64,000 nt of DNA, from positions 2,604,001 through 2,668,000 of the forward strand of contig OZ244865.1 in assembly GCA_965221075.1 (NCBI GenBank), given 5' to 3'. Below are positions 25,584 through 34,410 of the stretch, one piece after another. The notes beneath the pieces were generated by a model. It did no database searches, was not told the origin of the DNA, and was given only the letters and a program-made list of their open reading frames with translations. The stretch's first letter is position 1; each line of letters starts with the position of its first letter. The translations under genes and the position numbers were made by a program. The stretch is from UBA2970 sp965221075. Lineage in GTDB: Bacteria; Verrucomicrobiota; Verrucomicrobiia; Limisphaerales; AAA164-E04.

Positions 25584-26284
25584 AGGCCAGGGAAGACAAG
25601 GCCGGCCGGCCGGCCCCGAGCGGCGACAACCCCTACCTGAGGGGCCGGCGCGAATGGATGGAGCGCTACGGCGGGCTGGTGCAGCAGGCCCGCCTCTGGC
25701 GCCGGACGGCCTTCGCCGCCCTGGTCCTGGCGCTGGCGTCGGTAATCGGGGCCCTCAGCCTGGCCCACCGCGCCCGCTGGGTCCCCTACGTGATCGAGGT
25801 GGACACCGAGGGGCGGATCCGGGGGGCCGGCATCCCCCGGCCGGGACGGGCCCCCGGCCCCCTGCAGACCAAGGCCTACCTGGCCCACTGGATCGAGCAG
25901 GTCCGATCGGTGTGGAGCGACGGGGCCGCCCAGCGGCTGGCGGTGCGCCGCGCCTTCGCCTCGCTGTCGCGCCGCGACCCGGCCTTCGCCTTCGTCTCGG
26001 GCTTCTGCCAGGAGAACTGGAAGCGGGCCGGCAGCGAGAGCGTCTCGGTGGAGATCCTGGGCGCCCCCCTGCCCATCGCCGGCCGGTCCTGGCAGGTGGA
26101 GTGGCGCGAGACGGTCCACTCGGCCGGCGGGGAGCGCCTGCGACAGGAGGACTGGAAGGCGACCGTGGAGATCTACCCGGCCCAGCCTCCCCCGGGCCAG
26201 GCCCTGCTGGACAATCCCCTGGGCCTCTACATCCGCAGCGTCGACTGGACCCGCCGGGGCGGCCAGCCCCACCAAGCGCCATGA
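25580..26284 (+). CDS. trbF: TrbF/VirB8-type inner-membrane assembly factor
   Basis: A 234-aa bitopic protein. It has a short cytoplasmic N-terminus with NPYLRGRREWMERYG, one membrane helix (about 45-65) and a periplasmic VirB8-like domain with RWVPYVIEVD, a WRETVHS strand and a terminal NPLGLYIRSVDWTR. This domain order is diagnostic for TrbF. It scaffolds the TrbG/TrbI outer complex. Both ends overlap neighbours by 4 bp. Confidence 0.9.
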   Translation: MKAREDKAGRPAPSGDNPYLRGRREWMERYGGLVQQARLWRRTAFAALVLALASVIGALSLAHRARWVPYVIEVDTEGRIRGAGIPRPGRAPGPLQTKAYLAHWIEQVRSVWSDGAAQRLAVRRAFASLSRRDPAFAFVSGFCQENWKRAGSESVSVEILGAPLPIAGRSWQVEWRETVHSAGGERLRQEDWKATVEIYPAQPPPGQALLDNPLGLYIRSVDWTRRGGQPHQAP

Positions 26285-27279
26285 AAGCCGCCCTCGCCCT
26301 CCTCGCCCTCGTCCTTCCGCTCCTGGCCCGCGGGGCCGATCCCGTCGCCGATGGCCTGGAGGAGGCGCTGGAGCGGGAGCTCTCCCGGATGGGCGAGCTG
26401 GAGGAGCTGCGCTCGCTCCTCGACGGCATGCCCGCCGGGTCCTGGCCCGGGGCCCTCCCCGACGAGCTGGTGCGGGAGCTGGCCCGGGGCGAGGCCGGCC
26501 AGGAGGCCCTGGAGCGGCTGCAGGAGTGGGAGGAGGCCTTCGGCCCGCCCGAGATCGGCCCCGGCGGGTCGATCCGCTACCGGGCCGACGGCCCGGGCCC
26601 GGTGGTGGTGGTCCGGCCGGCCCAGCTGACCCTGATCCGCCTCGGGGAGGGCGAGGTCCTGCGCGACCTCTTCCTGGGCGACCCCGCCCGCTGGACCGCC
26701 GAGGCGGCCCTCTCGGGGGCCGGAGCCCGTGCGGCCCCGGTGCTGGTGGTGGGGGCGCAGGCGGCCAGCCTCACCACCAGCCTGGTGGCGGTGACCGACC
26801 GCCGCAGCTACCGGCTGCAGCTGGTCTCCTCCTCGGTCCACCACATGCCCCGCATCGCCTTCGAGACTCCCGGGGCTCCCGCCGGTCCCGGCCTCCGGGC
26901 GGACCTGGAGGCGCTGCGGGAGCGGCTGGACCGGCTGGAGGGCCGGCTGCGGGAGCGGATCGCCGCCCCGCCCGGCCCGGGGGCGGCCCGGCTGGACTTC
27001 GGCTACCGCCTCCGGGGCGGCGAGCGGGCGCCCTGGCGCCCCCGGCACGTCTACAACGACGGCGCCCGCACCTACATCGTGATGCCCGAGGAGATGGCCG
27101 TGGAGCACGCCCCGGTCTTCCTCCTGCGCGACGGGAGGGACCTCCTCCCGGTCAACTACCGGCTCGTGGAGGGCCGCTTCGTGATCGACCGCATCTTCTC
27201 CGAGGGGGCGCTGGTCTCGGGGACCGGCCGCCGCCGCCAGGAGGTCCGCATCCTCCGCACCTTCCGCCCGGCCCCATGA
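26281..27279 (+). CDS. trbG: TrbG/VirB9-type outer-membrane-complex protein
   Basis: A 332-aa exported protein with a cleavable signal peptide (LALLALVLPLLARGAD). An acidic N-terminal extension not usual in TrbG comes first, then the VirB9 fold: PAQLTLIRLGEGE, a TTSLVAVTDRRSYRLQL core and the C-terminal PRHVYNDGARTYI...PVFLL block that contacts VirB7/VirB10. The extension (about 20-100) is helical and of unknown use. Translationally coupled to trbF and to the following lipoprotein gene. Confidence 0.9.
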   Translation: MKAALALLALVLPLLARGADPVADGLEEALERELSRMGELEELRSLLDGMPAGSWPGALPDELVRELARGEAGQEALERLQEWEEAFGPPEIGPGGSIRYRADGPGPVVVVRPAQLTLIRLGEGEVLRDLFLGDPARWTAEAALSGAGARAAPVLVVGAQAASLTTSLVAVTDRRSYRLQLVSSSVHHMPRIAFETPGAPAGPGLRADLEALRERLDRLEGRLRERIAAPPGPGAARLDFGYRLRGGERAPWRPRHVYNDGARTYIVMPEEMAVEHAPVFLLRDGRDLLPVNYRLVEGRFVIDRIFSEGALVSGTGRRRQEVRILRTFRPAP

Positions 27280-27680
27280 AGATCCTCCGGCGCCTCCCGG
27301 CCCTGTGGCCGCTCCTGCTCCTGGCGGCGGCCTGCGCCCCGGACCGCTCCCGGCACCCGCTGCCCGGCCCCGGGGCCGCAGCGCTGGCCGGGATCCTGGT
27401 CCAGGGGATGGACCGTCCCCCCGGCCCGGTCTCCCTGGCGGGCCATCCGGAGCTGGCCCCGGCGGTGGGGGAGGCCCTGCGGCGGCGGGGCTGGGAGATC
27501 CGGGAGGAGGCCCCGCCGCTGGAGGTCCGCTGCCTGCCCTGGAAGGGGGAGCTGCTGGTCCGCCTGGACTCCCCCTGGTTCGTCCTCTCCCAGGCCTTCG
27601 CCCCCGGCCATGGAGGGGTCCTGCGCCCCGCCACGCCCCGAAGCTTCCTGCTCAAGCCCCTCGATGAAGAATCCAGCTGA
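27276..27680 (+). CDS. trbH: TrbH-like lipoprotein
   Basis: A 134-aa lipoprotein precursor. A hydrophobic signal ends in the lipobox LAAAC (Cys near residue 21), followed by a small domain with GHPELAPAVGEALRRRGWEI. Position between trbG and trbI and lipoprotein character match TrbH of IncP plasmids. Sequence similarity is too short to be decisive. It would be the VirB7-like outer-membrane anchor of the core complex. It overlaps trbG by 4 bp and trbI by 17 bp. Confidence 0.7.
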   Translation: MKILRRLPALWPLLLLAAACAPDRSRHPLPGPGAAALAGILVQGMDRPPGPVSLAGHPELAPAVGEALRRRGWEIREEAPPLEVRCLPWKGELLVRLDSPWFVLSQAFAPGHGGVLRPATPRSFLLKPLDEESS

Positions 27681-28983
27681 ACTGCCCCCCGAGGACCCCC
27701 GCGTCGATCCCGCCCGGGGCGTGCGCCGGCTCAGCAGGAAGCCGGCCCTGATCGCCCTGGGCGTCGCGGCCCTGGCCCTGGTGGTCCTGCTCGAGGGCGT
27801 CCTCTCCCGGGGCCGCTCCCGAACCGAACGGCCCGGGGAGGAGCGGGCCGAGGCCCCGCTGTCGAGCCGCGGCGCCCTGGAGGCCCTCCTGGCCGACATT
27901 CCCCGGGGGCGCATCGGGCCGCCTCCCGGGACCGGAGACGGCCCCGGTCCCGCCCCAGAAGCCGGACCGGAACCGGTCCCCGCCGCCTCTCCCGGACCCG
28001 ATCCCGCACCCGCGGCGCCTCCCCCGGAGGAGATCCTCCCCTCCCTCCAGCCGGCCGTCCCGGAGCCGCCGCCCGGGCCCGATCCCGGGATCCCCTACCC
28101 GGCTCCCGTCTCCGTCCCGCCCCTCGCGCTGCATCCGCCGCCCCCCCCTCCGCCAGGCGAGCCGGTCCCGATCCGGGTTCCTCTCCCCCTGCCCCTTCCC
28201 GCTCCGCAGCCGCCCCCGGCCGGGGATCCGCCCGGGGAGGCCCTGCGGGCCTGGGAGGAGCGCCGGGAGGACGGCCAGGCCGTCCACCCCTGGCGCCTGC
28301 AGCAGGCGCCCGCCCCGCTGGAGCTCAAGGCCGGAACCCTGATCCACGCCACCCTGATGAACGCCGTCCGCTCCGACCTGCCCGGACCGGTCCTGGCCCA
28401 GGTCGACTCCCCGGTCTACGACTCGGCCAGCGGGATGCACCTGCTGGTCCCCCAGGGGGCCCGCCTGTTCGGCAGCTACGATCCCGAGCAGGACTACGGG
28501 GACCAACGGGTGGGGATCGCCTGGGAGCGCCTGATCTTCCCCGACGGCTCCAGCCTGACCCTGGGGGGGATGAAGGGACTGGACCGCCAGGGACAGGCGG
28601 GGGTGCGCGACCAGGTGCACCGCCATCTGGGCCGCATCTACGGATCGGCGATCCTGCTCTCGGCGGTCAGCGCCGGGGTGGCCCTCGCCACCCAGCCCCG
28701 GGAGGTGGCCGGCACGGTGGTCAACGTGGGCGGCCAGGCGTCCCTCTCGCCCCAGGACGCCGCCAGCCGGGAGGTGGCCCTCAACCTGGGGCGCACCCTC
28801 AACCGGCAGCTGGAGCGCTCCATCGACATCCAGCCCACCCTGGTGATCCGGGCCGGCAAGCGGATGGCCCTGATGGTGGAGCGGGACGTGGGCTTCGAGC
28901 GGCCCTGGCCGCCCGGCCCGCCCGATCCCCGGCCCCCCAGGAAGCCGCCCCGCTACCACCATCCCCTGGGAGCGGCCCCGTGA
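27664..28983 (+). CDS. trbI: TrbI/VirB10-type core-complex protein
   Basis: A 439-aa protein spanning both membranes. It has a cytoplasmic N-terminus, one membrane helix (PALIALGVAALALVVLLEG), a very Pro-rich periplasmic linker (about 75-205) and the conserved C-terminal VirB10 beta-barrel domain. The latter shows LKAGTLIHATLMNAVRSDLP, LLVPQGARLFGSYD and the terminal TLVIRAGKRMALMVERDV. It relays inner-membrane ATPase action to the outer-membrane pore. The stop overlaps the next small gene by GTGA. Confidence 0.93.
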   Translation: MKNPAELPPEDPRVDPARGVRRLSRKPALIALGVAALALVVLLEGVLSRGRSRTERPGEERAEAPLSSRGALEALLADIPRGRIGPPPGTGDGPGPAPEAGPEPVPAASPGPDPAPAAPPPEEILPSLQPAVPEPPPGPDPGIPYPAPVSVPPLALHPPPPPPPGEPVPIRVPLPLPLPAPQPPPAGDPPGEALRAWEERREDGQAVHPWRLQQAPAPLELKAGTLIHATLMNAVRSDLPGPVLAQVDSPVYDSASGMHLLVPQGARLFGSYDPEQDYGDQRVGIAWERLIFPDGSSLTLGGMKGLDRQGQAGVRDQVHRHLGRIYGSAILLSAVSAGVALATQPREVAGTVVNVGGQASLSPQDAASREVALNLGRTLNRQLERSIDIQPTLVIRAGKRMALMVERDVGFERPWPPGPPDPRPPRKPPRYHHPLGAAP

Positions 28984-29129
28984 GCTGCGCCAATCCCGAC
29001 TTCGATCCCGAGGACCCCATGGAGGAGTCGGCGCTCCTGGGCGAGGCGGTGGCGGTGGATCCCGAGCTGGCCGAGGCCATGGAGGCCCTGTGCGGGCCGC
29101 TCGAGGAGATGGAGGAGCACCGGGAATGA
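28980..29129 (+). CDS. 49-aa acidic protein of unknown function
   Basis: A short frame starting with GTG 28980 inside the trbI stop (GTGA) and ending in TGA 29129, which itself overlaps the next ATG (ATGA). The product is strongly acidic (about 18 Asp/Glu, few basic residues) with a Glu-rich helical C-terminus. Double coupling in an otherwise gapless operon is the main reason to call it real. I recognise no family. Small acidic proteins beside antirestriction genes can be DNA mimics, but nothing in the sequence proves that. Confidence 0.6.
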   Translation: MSCANPDFDPEDPMEESALLGEAVAVDPELAEAMEALCGPLEEMEEHRE

Positions 29130-31372
29130 GGTACCGGGACTACGTCCGGGCCACCGCCCGGGAGTTCGTCGCCCTGATGGACCAGGGCCGCCCCCCCTGG
29201 CGCCCCCTCTACGGCAGGGAGCGGCGCCGCCCCGAGGAAGCGGTCCCCTCCAACGCCTTCACCGGGCGAGCCTACCGCGGCGGCAACGCCGGGCGGCTGT
29301 GGATCGAGGCCCGCAGGCGGGGCTGGCCCCAGGGGCGCTGGCTGACCCTCCGCCAGGCCGGCCGCATGGGGGGCCGGGTGCGCCAGGGCGAGAAGCCGGT
29401 GCCGGTGGTGTTCTGGACCGACCGGGAGCTGCGCCGGCGAGCCGATCCCGGAACCGGAGAGGCGCGCTGGTTCCAGGCGCCGCTGGACCGGCCGGTGATG
29501 CGCGTCCACATGGTGTTCAACGTGGCCCAGGCGGACGGGCTGGAGGACTCGCCCCGGACGGTCCGGTGGGACCGCGCCCCGGGCCGCCGGGAGCGCCGCC
29601 TGCGGGAGCTGACCGGATTCCGCCTGGAGGACTCCCCCGGCACCCCCTACTTCCATCCCCGCCGGGACCGGATCGGGATGCCTCCCCGCCCCAGCTTCCC
29701 CGACGAGGACGCCTGGCTGGGATCCCTGACCCACGAGCTGGTGCACTGGACCGCTCCCTCCCGGCGCTGCGGCCGCCCGACCGGCCGGCCCGGGGACTTC
29801 CTCTACGCCCGGGAGGAGATGGTGGCCGAGCTGGGCTCGCTGGTGATCTGCTCGGAGCTGGGGGTGGCCAAGGACCTGGAGAACAGCCTCTCCTACCTGG
29901 GATCCTGGACCGGGAAGGCGCGCTCCCGCTTCCTGGAGGATCCGGTCCGGGTGCTGGGGCTGTTCAACGACGCCTGGCGGGCCAGGGACTACGTGATGGA
30001 GGGCCGGGAGATGGAGCGCGAGCCGGCAGGGCCCCTGGCCCGGGGCGCCCGCCTGCGGATCCCCTTCTCCCGGCTGGGCCAGGCGCGCTCCCAGGGGCAG
30101 ACGGAGGGGATCCGGCTCTCCTGGGAGCGGACCGCCGACACCTGGCGGGCGATGGGCGTGGGCGAGCGGCGGATCACCCGGCTGGCCCGCTGGGAGGAGA
30201 GCAGCGAGGCGCGCCGCGAGGAGGCGGCCGGACGCCGCCGGAGGATCTACCTGGACATCCCCTTCTCCCGAAAGGACGAGGCCCGGGATCGGGCCCGCAG
30301 GGAGGGGATGCCGCTGTGCTGGGATCCGGAGTTCCGGGGATGGTACACCTACCAGGGAGAGCTGCGCGGCTCCTTCCGGGCCTACCTGCCCAGGGAGGAG
30401 GCCGGGACCGGCCTGTCCAATCCCGGCTCCCTGCGCCAGGCGGTGATCCGGGCCGGAGCGTCGGAGGCGCCCTCCAGCTTCCAGCTGGACGGACGCTTCC
30501 ACCGCCTGCGCGCGGAGGGCGACCGCAGGGGAAGCCGCTCCCTCACCTACGTGGGCCGCTCCACGGGCCTGGCCCGGGCGGTGATCACCAACCACAGGAC
30601 CGGGGAGGTGGTCCGCTGGAAGGACGACGACCGCCGCTTCTCCACCGACCAGTGGCGGCGGCTGCGGGTGCTGCGCCAGAACCGCGAGGAGGAGCGCCGG
30701 GCCGAGGCGAGCCGGGAGCAGGAGGCCGCCGCCCGGCAGGCCGCCCGGAGCGTCCGGGAGGCCCGCCCGGCCTCCCCCGCCCACGCCTACCTGCGGGCCA
30801 AGGACCTGGAGCCCGGCCCGGGGATCCTCCAGGACGGCTCGGGAAGGCTGCTGGTCGCGGTGCGCGACACCGCGGGCCGGATCCGCAGCCTCCAGACCAT
30901 CGACGGGGAGGGCCGCAAGCGCTTCCTGAAGGGCGGGAGCATCCAGGGGCACTTCGTGCCCTTCGGCCGCCCCGCCCGCGGCGAGCCCCTGGTGATCGCC
31001 GAGGGGGTGGCCACGGCCCTGACCCTGCACCGCATCACCGGGCTGGCCTCGGTGGCGGCCCTCCATGCCGGCAACCTCCTGCCGGTGGCCCGCAACCTCG
31101 CCCAGCGCCACCGGGACTGCCCCCTGGTCCTGGCCGCCGACAACGACCACGCCAGGCCGGACAACCCCGGGTGGACCAAGGCCCAGGAAGCGGCCCGGGC
31201 CCATGGCGGGGTGGCGGTCCGGCCCCGCTTCGGGCCGGACCAGGCCCGGCTCACCGACTTCAACGACCTGGCCCGCGCCCGGGGCCCCGAGGCGGTGCGG
31301 GAGGTCCTGGCCCCGGCGCTGGCCCGGGCCCGGGAGGGGGGACGGAGGCGCGTGCAGGACCGGGAGCGCTGA
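29126..31372 (+). CDS. ArdC-like antirestriction/zincin protein fused to a Toprim primase (TraC-type)
   Basis: A 748-aa multidomain protein. The N-terminal ArdC-like ssDNA-binding domain (about 1-140) is followed by a zincin metallopeptidase site HELVH (203-207) with a downstream Glu (E235). Then come two DUF5710-like repeats (near RLRIPFSRLGQARSQG and YLDIPFSRKDEARD). The C-terminal TraC/Toprim primase region has AHAYLRAKDLEP, the VIAEGVATAL strand and the metal-binding ADNDHARPDNPG. In RP4, TraC is a primase that enters the recipient with the DNA. ArdC-like domains protect incoming DNA from restriction. The fusion fits a protein that shields and primes the transferred strand. Confidence 0.85.
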   Translation: MRYRDYVRATAREFVALMDQGRPPWRPLYGRERRRPEEAVPSNAFTGRAYRGGNAGRLWIEARRRGWPQGRWLTLRQAGRMGGRVRQGEKPVPVVFWTDRELRRRADPGTGEARWFQAPLDRPVMRVHMVFNVAQADGLEDSPRTVRWDRAPGRRERRLRELTGFRLEDSPGTPYFHPRRDRIGMPPRPSFPDEDAWLGSLTHELVHWTAPSRRCGRPTGRPGDFLYAREEMVAELGSLVICSELGVAKDLENSLSYLGSWTGKARSRFLEDPVRVLGLFNDAWRARDYVMEGREMEREPAGPLARGARLRIPFSRLGQARSQGQTEGIRLSWERTADTWRAMGVGERRITRLARWEESSEARREEAAGRRRRIYLDIPFSRKDEARDRARREGMPLCWDPEFRGWYTYQGELRGSFRAYLPREEAGTGLSNPGSLRQAVIRAGASEAPSSFQLDGRFHRLRAEGDRRGSRSLTYVGRSTGLARAVITNHRTGEVVRWKDDDRRFSTDQWRRLRVLRQNREEERRAEASREQEAAARQAARSVREARPASPAHAYLRAKDLEPGPGILQDGSGRLLVAVRDTAGRIRSLQTIDGEGRKRFLKGGSIQGHFVPFGRPARGEPLVIAEGVATALTLHRITGLASVAALHAGNLLPVARNLAQRHRDCPLVLAADNDHARPDNPGWTKAQEAARAHGGVAVRPRFGPDQARLTDFNDLARARGPEAVREVLAPALARAREGGRRRVQDRER

Positions 31373-31373
31373 G

Positions 31374-33077
31374 ATGACGGCCCCGGAAGCCCCCCTCCTG
31401 CTCCGTCTGGCGGCCGCCCTGGCCATCCTGCTCCTGTGCCTGGCGCTGGCCTTCTCCCTTTCCTGGCTCTGCCTGCGCCTGGCCCGCCAGCCCGACCTCT
31501 CCCTGGGGGAGCACCTGGGGCAACTGGCCCTCAGGGGGTCGATCCCGCGCCGCCTGTTCCTCCTCTCCTTCCTGATGCTCGGAGCCTTCGCCGCCCTTTG
31601 CGTCCTGGTCTACCGGGGCGAGGGCCGTCCGCTTCCCGAGCTGCACGGATCGGCCCGCTGGGCCAGCCATGGCGAGATAAGGGCCTCGGGCCTGCTGGAC
31701 GGCCAGGGGCTCTACGTGGGGGGATACCGCCACCGGGGCCGCCTCCACCACCTGCGCGACGACAGCGACACCCACCTGCTGACCTTCGCCCCGACCCGAT
31801 CGGGAAAGGGGGTCTCGATCATCCTTCCCTCCCTGCTCACCAACCACCGCAAGAGCTTCTTCGTCTTCGACATCAAGGGCGAGAACCACGCCCTGAGCTC
31901 GGGCTGGAGGGAGCGGGCGGGAAGCCGGATCCTCAAGCTGGAGCCCGCCTCGCGCGACTCCCACCGCTACAACCCCCTGGACGAGATCAGCTGGAAGTCC
32001 CCCAGCGCCATGCGCGACATCCAGAACCTGGCCGGCATCCTCACCGCCACGGGCAGCACCCATCCCTCCCGGGACCGCCACTGGGAGGACAAGGCCCGGG
32101 AGGCCCTCACCGGGCTGATCATCCACGCCCTGGAGGATCCCGACCGGGAGCGCACGCTCCACGCCATCGGGCGCCGTCTCACCCGGACCCACATGGGAGC
32201 CGAGGAGATCCTGGGCGATCTGATCGACTCCTGCGCCAACGAGGAGGGCTGCCGGCTGCTATCGGCCCTTCTCACCACTCCCGAACGGGAGCGGGGCAGC
32301 ATCCTCTCCACCCTGCGCAAGAGCTTCGAGCTCTTCGCCGATCCCATCCTCAAGGCCAACACCTCCGAGAGCGACTTCTGCCTCGACGACCTGACCGACG
32401 GCCCCGAGCCGGCCACCCTCTACTTCGTGGTCCAGCCCAACGACCTCGATCGGCTGGGCCCGCTCTGCCGCATCTTCCTCACCCAGCTGCTCAACCGCCT
32501 GGTCCACGGCCTCGCCTTCGGCGACGGCCGGGCCCGGCGGCCCGGAACCCATCCCCTGGTGCTGATGCTCGACGAGTTCGCCTCCATGAAGGGGATCCCC
32601 GCCTTCGAGACGGCCCTGGCCTACATGGCCGGCTACGGGGTGCGGGCCCACCTGATCGTGCAGGATCTGGACCAGATCAACCGGATCTACGGAAGGGACA
32701 GCAGCATCCTGGGCAACTGCGCCACCCACATCGCCTTCGCCCCCAACACCAACGCGACGGCCGAGTACCTCTCGAGGGCCCTGGGCACCCGCACCGTGGT
32801 CCGCACCCGCATCTCAACATCGGGAAAGGAGTGGAGCCTGGGCAGCAGCCGCTCGGTGTCCAGCGACGAGGTGTCCCGGCCCCTGCTCACCCCCGACGAG
32901 ACCCGCCGCCTGGCTCCCATCGACCTCTCCCGTCCCGAGGATCCCGGAGGCCGGACTCTGATCCTGCGGGAAGGCCAGCGCCCCATACTGGGGACCCGCA
33001 TCCTCTACTTCCGCAACCCGGTGCTCTCGGCCCGCTCCCGCCTGCCCGCCGCCAGGGTGGCGCGCCCGGATACATGA
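31374..33077 (+). CDS. traG: TraG/VirD4-type conjugation coupling protein
   Basis: A 567-aa coupling ATPase. Two N-terminal membrane helices (about 10-35 and 60-80) precede the motor domain with Walker A FAPTRSGKG (138-146), the FDIKGE block and Walker B LVLMLDEFASMKG (about 395-407). It links the relaxase-DNA complex to the secretion channel. It starts one base after the primase stop. It is the last gene of the plus-strand trb operon; a 2.4-kb gene-free stretch follows. Confidence 0.93.
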   Translation: MTAPEAPLLLRLAAALAILLLCLALAFSLSWLCLRLARQPDLSLGEHLGQLALRGSIPRRLFLLSFLMLGAFAALCVLVYRGEGRPLPELHGSARWASHGEIRASGLLDGQGLYVGGYRHRGRLHHLRDDSDTHLLTFAPTRSGKGVSIILPSLLTNHRKSFFVFDIKGENHALSSGWRERAGSRILKLEPASRDSHRYNPLDEISWKSPSAMRDIQNLAGILTATGSTHPSRDRHWEDKAREALTGLIIHALEDPDRERTLHAIGRRLTRTHMGAEEILGDLIDSCANEEGCRLLSALLTTPERERGSILSTLRKSFELFADPILKANTSESDFCLDDLTDGPEPATLYFVVQPNDLDRLGPLCRIFLTQLLNRLVHGLAFGDGRARRPGTHPLVLMLDEFASMKGIPAFETALAYMAGYGVRAHLIVQDLDQINRIYGRDSSILGNCATHIAFAPNTNATAEYLSRALGTRTVVRTRISTSGKEWSLGSSRSVSSDEVSRPLLTPDETRRLAPIDLSRPEDPGGRTLILREGQRPILGTRILYFRNPVLSARSRLPAARVARPDT

Positions 33078-33227
33078 CGGCGCAGGACGGAGAGCGCCGC
33101 GTGCCGGACTCCCGGAGCCGCCGCTCCGGATGCGGAGCAGGCGCCGGACAACCGCTTTCTCCAGGGCCAGCACGTTCCGCGAGGACGATGGGGCGGGAAG
33201 CATTTCAGGATTGCAATAAAGATAGGA

Positions 33228-33275
33228 ATATGATAGGAGAGCTCCGAAGCCTTGGGAGATCTCCCATGAGAGACC
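33228..33275. repeat. Palindrome-bearing repeat, copy 1
   Basis: An AT-rich patch (GATAGGAG) leads into the perfect 14-bp palindrome TGGGAGATCTCCCA (33253-33266), then TGAGAGAC. It is a diverged copy of the unit at 33522-33570. Confidence 0.55.
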
Positions 33276-33521
33276 CAGCTTTCCAGCCTGCCGTCTCCAA
33301 GGACGTTCCCCGCCCGGAACCGGGCATGGGAACCGGCGTCCCGGCTCCCTCCCCAGCTCCGTGCGCCCGGCGCTTGCACGGGAACCTCGGAACCTTCCCG
33401 CCCGGGAACCGGGAAGCCACGAAGTCCCCCGCCCCTGCCGGCGGACCCCCGGCCTTCCCGGATCGCATGGCCCTTGAAGAAATGGAGCATGCAGCATTTT
33501 TGTATTGCTTTTTTATCAATT

Positions 33522-33570
33522 ATTTGATAGAAGATTCCCAATGCCTGGGAAGATCTTCCATGAGACGCTC
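33522..33570. repeat. Palindrome-bearing repeat, copy 2
   Basis: An AT-rich patch with a 6-bp hairpin TATCAA-TTAT-TTGATA leads into the perfect palindrome GGAAGATCTTCC (33548-33559), then ATGAGACGC. The order of elements matches copy 1, 294 bp upstream. Confidence 0.55.
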
Positions 33571-34410
33571 CCGCATTGCGCAGGCCGCGCCGGGGGAAGG
33601 CCCCTGCCACGGCCCGGGAATCCGGGACCGGGGGCCGGACGGGATCCGGGCATGCCTGCGGAACCGGGGACGGAACCGAGACGCCTGCGCCCGGAGCCGC
33701 CTCTCACCTGAAGCCATGAGACTTCCGGGATGCCGCCACTCGCCCTTGCAGGCCGGCATCCCGGAAACGGGTCAGGAATCCATGGCGGCGCGCCTGGAAT
33801 CCGCTTCCCAGCGGGACATGGCTCGCAGCCCTGCCTCGGGGAATCGGGTCTGCTTCCACTGCCTTCCCGGCTACCCTATCGCCCCGCTCCTGCCTGCTGC
33901 GCACCCTTCCCTGGACTGCTCCGCGGCCTGCCCGGTGGAACGGATCCGGCAGAACGGGGCCAAGGCTGCGGTCCCGATTCCCTTGGACCTGCTCCCTGAT
34001 CGTCTTCAGGCCTACCGCAGGATCCTCTCTTCGGAATCCGGATCCCTTCCTCAGGGCCTGAACTGGTTTTCCAGCGCCGCATCCGCCCGGAGCGGTCTTC
34101 CGGGCGGCGCGGCGCGGGCATGGCGTAACCACCCTCGACGGCGTGCTCGCCTCCAGGGTCGCGGGGCATGCCCCTCCCTTGGAAAGTCCCGCAATCGTGG
34201 ATCCGAAAAGACGGAGCCGGGAGACGCGGAGAACAGCCATCCGCCTGTTCCACCACCCTACCCCGCGCTATCCCGTCTCCGTCCCCCCTCCCTGGAGAGC
34301 GATCCTCCGGGAGGGGGTCTCCTTCCCCTGCCTGTCCGGACCGCTTTCCCTCCAAGGCGGGAAAGCGAAAGCTGTCCGGGCATCTGCCTCGCCATGAGGC
34401 CCCTTCCCCA

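Noticed and set aside
34010..34060. GGATCCTGC on the minus strand as a P-type nic site (ATCCTG core)
   Set aside because: Only a 6-7 base match, with no associated inverted repeat of the right geometry; expected by chance in GC-rich DNA.
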